Source of the DNA: Paraburkholderia podalyriae
GTDB taxonomy: Bacteria > Pseudomonadota > Gammaproteobacteria > Burkholderiales > Burkholderiaceae
Length of the DNA stretch: 64,000 bases
Assembly (NCBI RefSeq): GCF_014397785.1
Contig: NZ_VZQQ01000014.1
Span: 1-64,000, forward strand
Direction: 5' to 3'
The notes under the pieces were generated by a model. It worked only from the letters and a program-made list of their open reading frames with translations, ran no database searches and was not told where the DNA came from. Below are positions 17,535 to 28,953 of this stretch, in pieces. The translations under genes and the position numbers were made by a program. The first letter of the stretch is position 1. Every line of letters begins with the position of its first letter.

Positions 17535-18839
17535 TCAGGGATGCGCGAGCGCGGCGAAGCGCTCGAAATAATCGGGGAACGTCTTGCCGACGCACTTCGG
17601 ATCGTTGATGCGGATCGGCACGCCGCCCAGGCTCACGAGCGAGAAGCACATCGCCATGCGGTGATCGTCGTAGGTGTCAATCGCGGCATTCGGGATCAGC
17701 TTCTCGGGTGGCGTGACGACGAGGAAATCCTCGCCCTCCTGCACCTTCGCGCCGACCTTGCGCAACTCGGTCGCCATCGCGGCGATGCGGTCGGTTTCCT
17801 TCACGCGCCAGCTCGCGATGTTGCGCAGCGTGGTCGTGCCGTCCGCGAACAGCGCGGCGACGGCGATCGTCATCGCGGCATCGGGGATCAGGTTGAAGTC
17901 CATGTCGATCGGATCGAGCTTGCCGTGGTCGGTGCCGACGCCGCGCACTTCGATCCAGTCGTCGCCCATCTGCAGGTTCGCGCCCATCTTGATGAGCGCA
18001 TCGGCAAATCCGACGTCGCCCTGGATGCTCGCGCGGCCTACGCCCTCCACTTTCAGCGGCCCGCCGCCGAGCGCGCCCGCGGCGAGGAAATACGACGCCG
18101 ACGACGCATCCCCTTCCACCATGATCGTGCCCGGCGACTGATACCGCTGCGCCGCTGGCACCACGAACTGGTGCCAGCCGTGACGCTCGACCTTGATGCC
18201 GAAGCGCTCCATCAGCTTGATCGTGATCTCGATGTACGGCTTCGAGATCAACTCGCCGTCGACCTGCACGGTGGTGACGCCGCTCGATGTGCGCAAGAGG
18301 GGCAGCGTCATCAACAGCGAAGTCAGGAACTGGCTCGACACATCGCCGCGCACGCGGATCGGCGCGTCGGCCGTAATCTGCGCGGGGCGGATGCGCAGCG
18401 GCGGATAGCCCTCGTTCTGCTCATAGTCGATCTTCGCGCCGATCTGGCGTAGGCCGTCGACGAGATCGCCGATCGGCCGCTCGTGCATGCGCGACACGCC
18501 GTGGATCCGGTAGTCGCCGCCGTTCACGGCGAGCGCCGCGGTCAGCGGACGCACCGCCGTGCCCGCATTCCCGAGGAACAGGTCGGCCGTACGCGCGGTG
18601 AACGCGCCGCGCGTACCGGTCACGGCGCAGGTGTCGCCTTCGCGCTTCAGGCGTACGCCAAGCTTTTCGAGCGCGTCGAGCATCACCCGGGTGTCGTCGG
18701 AATCGAGCAGGTTCGTGATCGTCGTCTCGCCTTCGGCGAGCGCGGCGAGCAGCAGCACTCGGTTCGAGATGCTCTTCGAGCCGGGCAGACGAACCGTGCC
18801 GGACGCACGGGAAAAGGGTCCGAGATCGAGGAATTCCAT
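17535..18839 (-). CDS. aroA: 3-phosphoshikimate 1-carboxyvinyltransferase (EPSP synthase)
   Basis: A 434-residue enzyme joining shikimate-3-phosphate and phosphoenolpyruvate, the sixth step of chorismate synthesis. Substrate-binding signatures are LPGSKSISNRVLLLAALAEG near the N-terminus and LGNAGTAVRPLTAALA, with the class I pattern around residues 90-105, and VKETDRIAAMATEL and DDHRMAMCF in the C-terminal half. It lies 18 bases after tyrA and belongs to the aromatic amino acid operon. Confidence 0.96.
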   Translation of the reverse strand: MEFLDLGPFSRASGTVRLPGSKSISNRVLLLAALAEGETTITNLLDSDDTRVMLDALEKLGVRLKREGDTCAVTGTRGAFTARTADLFLGNAGTAVRPLTAALAVNGGDYRIHGVSRMHERPIGDLVDGLRQIGAKIDYEQNEGYPPLRIRPAQITADAPIRVRGDVSSQFLTSLLMTLPLLRTSSGVTTVQVDGELISKPYIEITIKLMERFGIKVERHGWHQFVVPAAQRYQSPGTIMVEGDASSASYFLAAGALGGGPLKVEGVGRASIQGDVGFADALIKMGANLQMGDDWIEVRGVGTDHGKLDPIDMDFNLIPDAAMTIAVAALFADGTTTLRNIASWRVKETDRIAAMATELRKVGAKVQEGEDFLVVTPPEKLIPNAAIDTYDDHRMAMCFSLVSLGGVPIRINDPKCVGKTFPDYFERFAALAHP

Positions 18840-18857
18840 GATGTGTCCAGTTTCCGG

Positions 18858-19799
18858 TTATTTGGACGCGTCGCCGTCGGCCACGCCAGCCGCGCGCTGC
18901 TCCTGCCACTGACTGCGCGCGACGCGCGAGCGCGCGAACACCGTTTCGAGCGCGGCGCCGTCGCCGGCTTCGATCGCAGCGCGCAGGCGCGCGAGCACCG
19001 CGGTGTACCCGTCAAGTTCGTCGAGCAGCGCCGCGCGATTGGCGACACATACGTCGCGCCACATCTCCGGACTCGACGCGGCGATGCGCGTGAAGTCGCG
19101 AAATCCGCCCGCCGCGAACGAGAACTTCAACCCGGCGTCGGGCGAATTGAGGATCTGCTCGACGAGCGCGAACGACAGCACGTGCGGCAGATGACTGACG
19201 GACGCGAACACGCGGTCGTGCTGCTGCGCCGTCATGTTCCGCACCAATGCGCCGGTGGCGCGCCACATCGCCGCGACGCGCTCGACCGCTTCCGGCGCGT
19301 TCTCCGGCAGCGGGCACAGCACGACGTTGCGGTTCACGTATAGATCGGGCAACGCGGCATCGACGCCGCTCGACTCGCGGCCGGCGATCGGATGGCCCGG
19401 CACGAACCGGCCGATCCGCGCGCCGAGCGCCGCGCGCGCGGCGACGACCACGTCGGATTTGGTGCTGCCCGCATCGGTGACGATCGTGTCGGCGTCGAGA
19501 TGCGGCGCGATGCGTTCGAGCAGCGGCAGCGTCTGCGCGACCGGCGCCGCGAGCAGCACGAAGTCCGCGCCCGCGAGCGCGTCGCGCAACGCGGCGTCGT
19601 CGTTGAGCGCCGCGGCGCCGTCGATCACACCGAGCGCCAACGCGCGTTCGCTCGACGCGGACGTCCGTCCCACGCCAATTACCGTGCGCGCTCCGCCGGC
19701 CTCGCCGCGTTCACGCAACGCGCGCGCGAGCGATCCGCCGATCAGGCCAACACCGAAAATCACCAGCTTGTTAAAAGAAAACGCGGCCACGTCGTTCAC
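18858..19799 (-). CDS. tyrA: Prephenate dehydrogenase
   Basis: A 313-residue TyrA-family enzyme that makes 4-hydroxyphenylpyruvate from prephenate for tyrosine. The Rossmann site is VIFGVGLIGGSLARALRERG, and the catalytic-region blocks are GHPIAGRESSG and VSHLPHVLSFAL. The start is taken as GTG at 19799, giving (M)NDVAAFSFNKLVIFG; a TTG at 19850 is in frame but adds an unlikely sequence. No chorismate mutase domain is fused; that activity is in pheA. The gene is followed closely by aroA. Confidence 0.93.
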   Translation of the reverse strand: MNDVAAFSFNKLVIFGVGLIGGSLARALRERGEAGGARTVIGVGRTSASSERALALGVIDGAAALNDDAALRDALAGADFVLLAAPVAQTLPLLERIAPHLDADTIVTDAGSTKSDVVVAARAALGARIGRFVPGHPIAGRESSGVDAALPDLYVNRNVVLCPLPENAPEAVERVAAMWRATGALVRNMTAQQHDRVFASVSHLPHVLSFALVEQILNSPDAGLKFSFAAGGFRDFTRIAASSPEMWRDVCVANRAALLDELDGYTAVLARLRAAIEAGDGAALETVFARSRVARSQWQEQRAAGVADGDASK

Positions 19800-19860
19800 A
19801 CAATACGGACAATAAGCGCGCCGCTCCTGCCGGCCGACGCGCGGGGTCAAGGATCAACGC

Positions 19861-20982
19861 TTACGCCGCGGCAGGCTCGGCAAGCGTCTTTTCGAGCGCC
19901 GCGAGGAACGCTTCGTTTTCCTGCGGCAGGCCGATCGTGATACGCAGCCACTGCGGCAAGCCGTAGTTGTCGACCGGTCGCACGATCACGGCCTGCTTCA
20001 GCAGCGCGAGGTTCACACGAGCGCCGGCCTGGTCGTCGCTGCCGACGCGCACGAGCACGAAGTTGCCTTCGGATGGCACGTATTCGAGGCCGAGTTTGTC
20101 GAACGCCTCGGTCAGAAGCCTGTAGCCCTGCGCGTTCAGCGCCGCGCTCTTCTGCAGAAACGCGTTGTCGTTCAACGCCGCGATCGCCGCGGCTTGCGCG
20201 AGCGTATTGGCGTTGAACGGCTGACGCAAGCGGTTCAGCAGATCGGTCAGCTCGGGCTGCGCGATCGCGAAACCGATGCGCAGGCCAGCGAGACCGAACG
20301 CCTTCGAGAAGGTGCGCGACACCAGCAGGTTCGGATAGCGACGCACCCAGTGAATCGAGTCGTAGCGCTTGTCCGCCGACAGATACTCGGTGTACGCCTC
20401 GTCGAGCACGACGACCACATGGCGCGGCACCCTGTCGAGGAACGCCTCGAGTGTCGGACCGTCGACGAACGTGCCGGTCGGATTGTTCGGATTCGCGACG
20501 AATACGAGACGCGTGTCGTCGTCGATCGCGGCGAGCATCGCGTCGAGGTCGTGACCATAGCGCACGGCCGGCACGACGATCGCGCGCGCGCCGACACCTT
20601 GCGTCGCGAGCGCATAGACCGTGAACGAATACTGCGAGAACACGACCGCCTGGCCCTTCTCGACGAACGCGTGCGCGGCGAGTTCGAGGATGTCGTTGCT
20701 GCCGTTGCCGAGCGTGATCCATTCGGCCGGCACCCCAAAGCGCGCGGCAAGCGCCGCCTTCAGCTCGAAACCGTTCGAGTCCGGATAGCGGCCGAGGTCG
20801 GCGATCGCCTGCGCCATCGCGCGCTGCGCGGATTCCGGCATGCCGAGCGGATTCTCGTTCGATGCCAGCTTCACGATGCTCGCCTCTTCGAGACCGAACT
20901 CGCGGGCCACTTCCGCGATCGGCTTGCCGGCGATGTACGGCGCGATCGCACGCACATAGGAAGGGCCGAAAGACGCTGTCAT
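19861..20982 (-). CDS. hisC: Histidinol-phosphate aminotransferase
   Basis: A 373-residue fold-type I PLP aminotransferase. The PLP lysine is in SRTFSKAFGLAGLRIGF; NENPLGMP and NPNNPTGT bind substrate and cofactor. Lying between pheA and tyrA rather than in a his operon, it is likely to serve as an aromatic aminotransferase as well, a dual role known for HisC paralogues placed in aromatic operons. The ATG at 20982 is preferred over an in-frame ATG at 21048, because the conserved part begins with the former. Confidence 0.92.
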   Translation of the reverse strand: MTASFGPSYVRAIAPYIAGKPIAEVAREFGLEEASIVKLASNENPLGMPESAQRAMAQAIADLGRYPDSNGFELKAALAARFGVPAEWITLGNGSNDILELAAHAFVEKGQAVVFSQYSFTVYALATQGVGARAIVVPAVRYGHDLDAMLAAIDDDTRLVFVANPNNPTGTFVDGPTLEAFLDRVPRHVVVVLDEAYTEYLSADKRYDSIHWVRRYPNLLVSRTFSKAFGLAGLRIGFAIAQPELTDLLNRLRQPFNANTLAQAAAIAALNDNAFLQKSAALNAQGYRLLTEAFDKLGLEYVPSEGNFVLVRVGSDDQAGARVNLALLKQAVIVRPVDNYGLPQWLRITIGLPQENEAFLAALEKTLAEPAAA

Positions 20983-21063
20983 GAAAATCTCCGAACGACG
21001 ATGGATGGTGAAATATGCTTTCGGGCAGCGCACACGGCGCCGCCCCAACTCCGCTGCCAGCTC

Positions 21064-22143
21064 TTAGCGGGCGCGCGGATACGAGCCGAGTATCTTCAGG
21101 AACGCCGCCTTCTCGCCGAGCCCGGTGAGCGCGGCGGCCACGGCCGGATCGTCGCGATGTCCTTCGACGTCGATATAGAAGTAGTATTCCCACGTGCCGA
21201 CGCGGGCCGGGCGGGATTCGAAACGCGACATCGACACGCCGTGGCGTGCAAGCGGCTCGAGCAGCTTGACCATCGCGCCCGGTTCGTTCACGACCGACAC
21301 GATCAGCGACGTCTGGTCGTAGCCGCTCGGACCGGTCGGCTGCTTGCCGATCATTACGAAGCGCGTGCGGTTGTGCGGATCGTCCTGGATCAGCGCGTTG
21401 GTGACCTGCAGCCCGTAGTGGATCGCGGCGCGGTCGCCGGCGATGGCCGCAACGGTCGAATCTTCGGCCGCCATCCGTGCGGCTTCCGCATTGCTCGACA
21501 CCGCCTGGCGCTCGAGATGCGGCGCGTTGGTCGACAGCCAGCGCTGGCACTGCGCAAGCGCCTGCGCATGCGCGCATACGCGCGTGACGCCGACGAGGCC
21601 GTTTTGCGTAAGCAGGTTGTGATGGATCGGCAACGCGAGTTCGCCGCCGATGGTCAGCTGCGTTTGCAGCAGCAGATCCAGCGTGCGCGACACCGCGCCT
21701 TCGGTCGAATTCTCGACCGGTACGACGCCGTAGTCGGCGGCGCCCGCCTCGACGGAGCGGAACACTTCATCGATCGACGGGCACGGCAGCCCTTCGATCG
21801 ACTGACCGAAGTACTCATGCATCGCCTGTTCGCTATAGGTGCCGACCGGCCCGAGGTACGCGGCCTTGATGCTCTTTTCGAGCGCGCGGCTTGCGGCCAT
21901 GATCTCGCGCCAGATCGCGCTGATGTGCTCGTCCGAGAGCGGCCCCGCGCTCATTTCCTGCAGGCGCGCGATCACCTGCATCTCGCGCTCGGGCCGGAAC
22001 ACCGGCGCGTTGAAATGCTTCTTGACCTCCCCGACTTCGAGCGCGACCGACGCGCGCTGGTTCAGGAGCGCGATCAGTTGCGCGTCGAGCGCGTCGATGC
22101 GATCGCGCAGAGGTTTGAGTCGTGTATTGAGTTCGTCGTCCAT
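21064..22143 (-). CDS. pheA: Bifunctional chorismate mutase / prephenate dehydratase
   Basis: A 359-residue P-protein. An AroQ-type chorismate mutase (residues about 5-90: LRDRIDALDAQLIALLNQRA) is followed by the prephenate dehydratase domain (YLGPVGTYSEQAMHEYFG to NRTRFVMIGK with the Thr-Arg-Phe motif) and an ACT regulatory domain (GAMVKLLEPLARHGVSMSRFESRP) that normally binds phenylalanine for feedback inhibition. It lies between serC and hisC, 63 bases after serC. Confidence 0.96.
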   Translation of the reverse strand: MDDELNTRLKPLRDRIDALDAQLIALLNQRASVALEVGEVKKHFNAPVFRPEREMQVIARLQEMSAGPLSDEHISAIWREIMAASRALEKSIKAAYLGPVGTYSEQAMHEYFGQSIEGLPCPSIDEVFRSVEAGAADYGVVPVENSTEGAVSRTLDLLLQTQLTIGGELALPIHHNLLTQNGLVGVTRVCAHAQALAQCQRWLSTNAPHLERQAVSSNAEAARMAAEDSTVAAIAGDRAAIHYGLQVTNALIQDDPHNRTRFVMIGKQPTGPSGYDQTSLIVSVVNEPGAMVKLLEPLARHGVSMSRFESRPARVGTWEYYFYIDVEGHRDDPAVAAALTGLGEKAAFLKILGSYPRAR

Positions 22144-22206
22144 GCGTAAAACGGCTCTGCCGGGTAACTGCTGGAAAAGATGCGCACGCCTGCCGGTCAG
22201 TGTGAC

Positions 22207-23289
22207 TCAGGCGCCGCGCTGTTCGAATTCCTTCATGTATTCGACAAGCGTTTTGACGCCTTCGAGCGGGACGGCGTTATAAATCGACGCCCGCATGCCG
22301 CCGACGGACTTGTGGCCCTTTAGCTGCACCAATCCCCGCGCTTTCGCGCCGGACAGGAAATCTTCGTTGCGCGACTCGTCGGCGAGAAAGAACGGTACGT
22401 TCATCCGCGAGCGCGAGCCACGCTCGACCTTGTTCAGATAGAAGCTGCTCGAGTCGATCGTGTCGTACAGCAGCTTCGCTTTTTCGAGGTTGCGCGCCTC
22501 CATCGCCGTGAGGCCGCCCAGCTTCTTCAACCATTTGAACACGAGCCCGGCGATATAGATCGCATAGGTGGGCGGGGTGTTGTACATGGAGTTGTTTTCG
22601 GCGACGGTTTTCCAGTCGAACGCCGACGGGCAGATCGGCATCGCGCGATCGAGCATGTCCTCGCGTACGATGACGACCGTGACGCCGGCCATGCCGATGT
22701 TCTTCTGTGCGCCCCCGAACAGCACGCCATACTTGGCGACATCCATTGGGCGCGACAGGATATGCGACGACGCGTCCGCGACGAGCGGAATATCGCCAAG
22801 GTCGGGAATCTCGAAGGTTTCGACGCCGTGAATGGTCTCGTTCGTGCACAAGTGCACGTAGGCCGGATCGTCCGACAACTGCCATTCCGAGCACGCCGGC
22901 GCGCGGGTGAAGCCATCAGCCGTTTGGCCGCTCGCGGCCACGTGCACGCTGCCGTATTTCTGTGCTTCCTTGAACGACTTCTGCGACCATGAGCCGGTCA
23001 CGACGAAATCCGCGCGCGGTTTCGAGCCGAACAGGTTCATCGGCACGATCGCGTTTTCGCCGAGCCCGCCACCCTGCAGAAACAGGATCCGATGGCTTGC
23101 CGGCACCTGCAGCAGCTCGCGCAGGTCCGTCAGCGCTTCCTCGTGGATCGACATGAATTCCTTGCCGCGATGGCTCATTTCCATCACGCTCATACCGCTG
23201 CCTTGCCAATTTAGCATCTCGTCGGCTGCCTGGCGCAGCACTTCTTCGGGCATGGCTGCCGGGCCGGCGGAGAAATTAAAGACGCGCAT
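22207..23289 (-). CDS. serC: Phosphoserine aminotransferase
   Basis: A 360-residue fold-type I PLP enzyme of serine and pyridoxal phosphate synthesis. The N-terminus is RVFNFSAGPAAMPEEVL, the PLP lysine is in FGGAQKNIGMAG, and the C-terminus has HKSVGGMRASIYNAVPLEGV. It is the first gene of the serC-pheA-hisC-tyrA-aroA-cmk run. A terminator upstream separates it from the DUF2059 gene. Confidence 0.96.
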   Translation of the reverse strand: MRVFNFSAGPAAMPEEVLRQAADEMLNWQGSGMSVMEMSHRGKEFMSIHEEALTDLRELLQVPASHRILFLQGGGLGENAIVPMNLFGSKPRADFVVTGSWSQKSFKEAQKYGSVHVAASGQTADGFTRAPACSEWQLSDDPAYVHLCTNETIHGVETFEIPDLGDIPLVADASSHILSRPMDVAKYGVLFGGAQKNIGMAGVTVVIVREDMLDRAMPICPSAFDWKTVAENNSMYNTPPTYAIYIAGLVFKWLKKLGGLTAMEARNLEKAKLLYDTIDSSSFYLNKVERGSRSRMNVPFFLADESRNEDFLSGAKARGLVQLKGHKSVGGMRASIYNAVPLEGVKTLVEYMKEFEQRGA

Positions 23290-23365
23290 GTGAGGTCCTG
23301 GAAGCGGGCGCGAAAAACGGAGTCGCGCAGGAATCGGCGAAGATATCTACGAAATGGCTCGCCGA

Positions 23366-23404
23366 AAAAGAAAATGGCCGTCTGCGCCAGTGCGCAAACG
23401 ACCA
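23366..23404 (-). terminator. Intrinsic terminator after the DUF2059 gene
   Basis: On the minus strand a 13-bp stem, including a few G-U pairs (arms 23375-23387 and 23392-23404, loop CAGT), is followed by TTTTCTTTTTC. It separates the DUF2059 transcript from the serC promoter. Confidence 0.75.
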
Positions 23405-23486
23405 TTATCGCATTGTCGCCGCCAACCCGCCACGCCGGTGTGCCGCAGGCGACAGGCCGGCTGATCAGCGCGGCCTGCGAGCAAAT

Positions 23487-24095
23487 TTACTTGGCAGCCG
23501 ACTTGACCGATGCGACTTCCTTGTCGGCCTGGTCTCGCGTTGCCTTGATCGATTCCGGCATGTACTTCTGCATCAGGCCGTTCACGACGTCGCGACCAAC
23601 CTGATCTTGCACCTGGATGAACTTGCGACCGGTCGGGCTCTTGTAGAACGCGGTCAGATCCTTGATTTCCGACGTGCTGTAGTACTTCGCGTACGCATCG
23701 TACTGAGCTTGCATTGCGTCCTGACGGAAAGAGTCGGTCGCGAACACCTGGCCCGCGCTGTCCACCAGCTTCGGCACCGCGTTCTTCTGCAGCGCCGGCA
23801 CAGCGGCCTGCTTCTGCTTGTCCGTCATCGACTTGTTCTCGGTCAGCGCGTCCGACAGGATTGCCGGCACGAGCTGCTTGGCCTGCATCTGCGCGCTGTT
23901 GCCGATTGCGCCAACCAGCTTCTGTGCGTCGATGGCGTCGAGCAGGTCCTTGATGGCAGCCTGCTTGGCCGGATCAACCGGTGCTGCTGCGGCAGCCGGA
24001 GCCGCCGGCGCCTGGTTCTGCAGCGCTTGAGCCATGGCGAAGGTCGGCACGATGGCAGCCAGCAACATCAGTTGTTTGAATCGTTTTTGCATCAT
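23487..24095 (-). CDS. DUF2059 domain-containing secreted protein
   Basis: A 202-residue exported protein: signal peptide about 1-22 (cut after FAMA), a Gln/Pro/Ala linker to about residue 42, then a helical DUF2059 domain with the hallmark YAKYYSTSEIKDLTAFYKSPTG and a closing helix ending ASVKSAAK. The biochemical function of DUF2059 is not established. It lies between gyrA and serC on the same strand, flanked by hairpins on both sides, so it is probably a single-gene transcript. Confidence 0.88.
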   Translation of the reverse strand: MMQKRFKQLMLLAAIVPTFAMAQALQNQAPAAPAAAAAPVDPAKQAAIKDLLDAIDAQKLVGAIGNSAQMQAKQLVPAILSDALTENKSMTDKQKQAAVPALQKNAVPKLVDSAGQVFATDSFRQDAMQAQYDAYAKYYSTSEIKDLTAFYKSPTGRKFIQVQDQVGRDVVNGLMQKYMPESIKATRDQADKEVASVKSAAK

Positions 24096-24142
24096 TACTC
24101 CCTAGAAGAGAAATTAACTTGGACTGCACGCCGCACGAGAAA

Positions 24143-24161
24143 GCGTACCGGCCCGATACGC
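24143..24161 (-). terminator. Possible weak terminator after gyrA
   Basis: GCGTACCGG and CCGATACGC nearly pair, with a one-base centre and one G-U pair, and the minus strand continues CTTTCTCG. The T-run is poor, so termination is likely only partial. It lies 58 bases past the gyrA stop. Confidence 0.35.
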
Positions 24162-24218
24162 GGTGACCCGCAGCGTAGCTTCAACGTGTTAACTGAGACT
24201 GAAAACCGCTGGCACGGA

Positions 24219-26849
<2,631 letters not shown>

Positions 26850-27200
26850 TATCCGTATCTTTTACGTGCGAAGGCGCGGGCTCGCCGCATCTTCGCGTAA
26901 GCATTGCAGGCGCAACGCATCACGCGATTCTAACATGCCACGCCTTCTCGCCCGACGACGGTACGTATACATATTAGAGGGCCGGCCCGCCAACACCTCG
27001 CCGATAGCTCATTTTCCGTCCCGTCGGGCCCGATTCGTGCATGGGGCCGATTCCCCGCTCAGCCAGAGCCAGCGGACCGTCCAGGCGAATAATTTGTTGC
27101 GCGTGCACCACAATTGGACGGGGATTTGATCGGGGGCGGATTTTTTTTTCGTCGGAAGGGAACGATATGGCAAAATGCCAACGCACAAAGAGTCAGACAC
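26850..27200. other. Intergenic region between gyrA and the OmpA-family gene
   Basis: This divergent gap holds no credible gene. It must contain the gyrA promoter. One nine-T run at about 27139-27147 lies near the middle. Short ORFs here are not supported by codon use or by recognisable motifs. Confidence 0.6.
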
Positions 27201-27255
27201 TGCTCGAAGTCTACACAGACAGTTTTTGTTCCCCACCAATGTTATACTTCGAGCA
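27201..27255 (+). promoter_or_regulatory. Promoter of the OmpA-family gene with a perfect inverted repeat
   Basis: TATACT at 27243-27248 is a good -10 box about 75 bases before the start codon. TGCTCGAAGT (27201-27210) and ACTTCGAGCA (27246-27255) are exact inverted repeats 35 bases apart, and the right arm covers the -10. The arms could be an operator pair or, if transcription starts further upstream, a hairpin. Only the -10 and the repeat are seen directly; the regulatory role is inference. Confidence 0.5.
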
Positions 27256-27324
27256 ATGTATGACTGGTCTTCGTCAACAGGCTCGCAGTAAACCTGCGGT
27301 AATCTCAATTTCGAGAGGAGAAAT

Positions 27325-27972
27325 ATGAATAAACTTTCAAAGCTCGCGTTCATTGCAGCTACCGCAGTTATGGCTGCATCCGCCATGGCGCAGTCGGTGC
27401 CGGCGTCGCGACAAGCTACCAACGACAACTGGGTGAATGGTACTGGCGAATACGTGTGGATGAATGGCACGAACGAGCTTTGCTGGCGCGATGCATTCTG
27501 GACGCCCGCAACGGCTAACGCCAAGTGCGACGGCGCTCTGGTTGCTCAAGCTCCGACCCCGCCGGCACCGGTCGCTCCGGCTCCGGCTATCTCCAGCCAA
27601 AAGATTACGTATCAAGCTGATGCGCTGTTCGACTTCGACAAGGCAATCCTGAAGCCGGCCGGCAAGGAACGTCTGGGCGAACTGGCATCGAAGATCCAGG
27701 GCATCAACCTCGAAGTCGTCGTCGCGACGGGCCACACCGACCGCATCGGTTCGGACGCCTACAACGACCGTCTGTCGCTGCGTCGTGCTCAAGCTGTGAA
27801 GGCCTTCCTGGTCAGCAAGGGCGTCGAAGCCAACCGTATCTACACGGAAGGCAAGGGCCGTCGCAACCCGGTTACCACCGGTTGCAACCAGAAGAACCGC
27901 AAGCAACTCATCGCCTGCCTCGCACCGGACCGCCGCGTGGAAGTCGAAGTTGTCGGTACGCCGAAGCAGTAA
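27325..27972 (+). CDS. OmpA family outer-membrane/peptidoglycan-binding protein
   Basis: A 215-residue protein: signal peptide about 1-22 (cut after AMA), a short Trp-rich segment (about 30-65), an Ala/Pro hinge, then a C-terminal OmpA domain (about 90-213) with the peptidoglycan-binding pattern GHTDRIGSDAYNDRLSLRRAQAVKAFL and the Arg of DRRVEVEVVG. It is too short for the eight-strand OmpA barrel. A cysteine pair in the TTGCNQKNRKQLIACLAPD segment is typical. The ribosome site GAGAGGAG lies 6 bases before ATG. Codon use (many CGT, GGT) suggests high expression. Confidence 0.92.
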   Translation: MNKLSKLAFIAATAVMAASAMAQSVPASRQATNDNWVNGTGEYVWMNGTNELCWRDAFWTPATANAKCDGALVAQAPTPPAPVAPAPAISSQKITYQADALFDFDKAILKPAGKERLGELASKIQGINLEVVVATGHTDRIGSDAYNDRLSLRRAQAVKAFLVSKGVEANRIYTEGKGRRNPVTTGCNQKNRKQLIACLAPDRRVEVEVVGTPKQ

Positions 27973-27995
27973 GCTGGAAAATTACCGCAGTGTCG

Positions 27996-28024
27996 AAAGC
28001 CCCGCTTCAGCGGGGCTTTTTTTA
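27996..28024 (+). terminator. Intrinsic terminator after the OmpA-family gene
   Basis: AAAGCCCCGC and GCGGGGCTTT form a strong stem with a 4-base loop, followed by a run of seven or more T, 24 bases after the stop codon. Confidence 0.93.
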
Positions 28025-28212
28025 TGCGCGGGGGCTGCGATGTTCCGTGACGCGCGACGGAGAAACGTCCCCACTCCGCGACTAGCGGCTGGCAACTCGC
28101 ATCGCATCAGCACCGCTACCCGCCGCGCTTTTGCCGCCCTTTCTCTCGCCCTATATACTCAGGGTTTATCCTCGAGCGTCCGCTCACCGCTCTCATCGAG
28201 GCAGCCTTCGCC

Positions 28213-28911
28213 ATGACCAACGCCGATCCCCACGAACTACAGAAATTCAGCGACCTCGCGCATCGTTGGTGGGACCCGAACGCCGAATTCAAACCGCTGC
28301 ACGAACTGAATCCGATCCGCCTGAGCTGGATCGATGCGCACGCGCACCTCGCCGGCAAAAAGGTGCTCGACATCGGCTGCGGCGGCGGCATCCTGTCTGA
28401 ATCGATGGCAGGTCTGGGCGCTAATGTGAAGGGCATCGACCTGTCGGCGCAGGCCCTCGGCGTCGCCGACCTTCACAGTCTTGAAAGTGGTGTAACCGTC
28501 GATTACGAAGAAATCGCCGCCGAGGCGTTGGCCACGCGCGAACCGGGCACGTACGACGCGGTCACCTGCATGGAAATGCTCGAACACGTGCCCCGGCCGG
28601 CCGCAATCGTCGAGGCCTGCAGGAATCTTGTGAAGCCGGGCGGCTGGGTGTTTTTCTCCACGCTGAACCGCAACGTGAAGTCGTATCTGTTCGCGGTGAT
28701 CGGCGCCGAATACATCGCGCGAATGTTGCCGAAGGGCACCCACGACTACGCGCGCTTCATCCGCCCGTCGGAACTCGCCGGCTTCGTGCGCGCCGCCGAG
28801 CTGCGCACGGCCGACATCAAGGGCATCGTCTACAACCCGCTCAGCAAGCATTTCGCGCTGTCGTCCGACACGAGCGTCAACTATATGCTCGCCTGCCGCC
28901 GCGACGCCTGA
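28213..28911 (+). CDS. ubiG: Bifunctional 3-demethylubiquinone / 2-polyprenyl-6-hydroxyphenol O-methyltransferase
   Basis: A 232-residue class I SAM methyltransferase doing both O-methylations of ubiquinone synthesis. Motif I is VLDIGCGGGILSESMAGLG, followed by GIDLS, the acidic end of beta-2. The N-terminal FSDLAHRWWDPNAEFKPLHELNP and the membrane-interaction stretch around EYIARMLPKGTHDYARFI are UbiG-specific. It is followed 42 bases later by gph, the usual neighbour in beta- and gammaproteobacteria. Confidence 0.96.
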   Translation: MTNADPHELQKFSDLAHRWWDPNAEFKPLHELNPIRLSWIDAHAHLAGKKVLDIGCGGGILSESMAGLGANVKGIDLSAQALGVADLHSLESGVTVDYEEIAAEALATREPGTYDAVTCMEMLEHVPRPAAIVEACRNLVKPGGWVFFSTLNRNVKSYLFAVIGAEYIARMLPKGTHDYARFIRPSELAGFVRAAELRTADIKGIVYNPLSKHFALSSDTSVNYMLACRRDA

Positions 28912-28953
28912 CCTGCCAGTACCGCCCCGACCCGCCGCATCCGAAACGAACCC

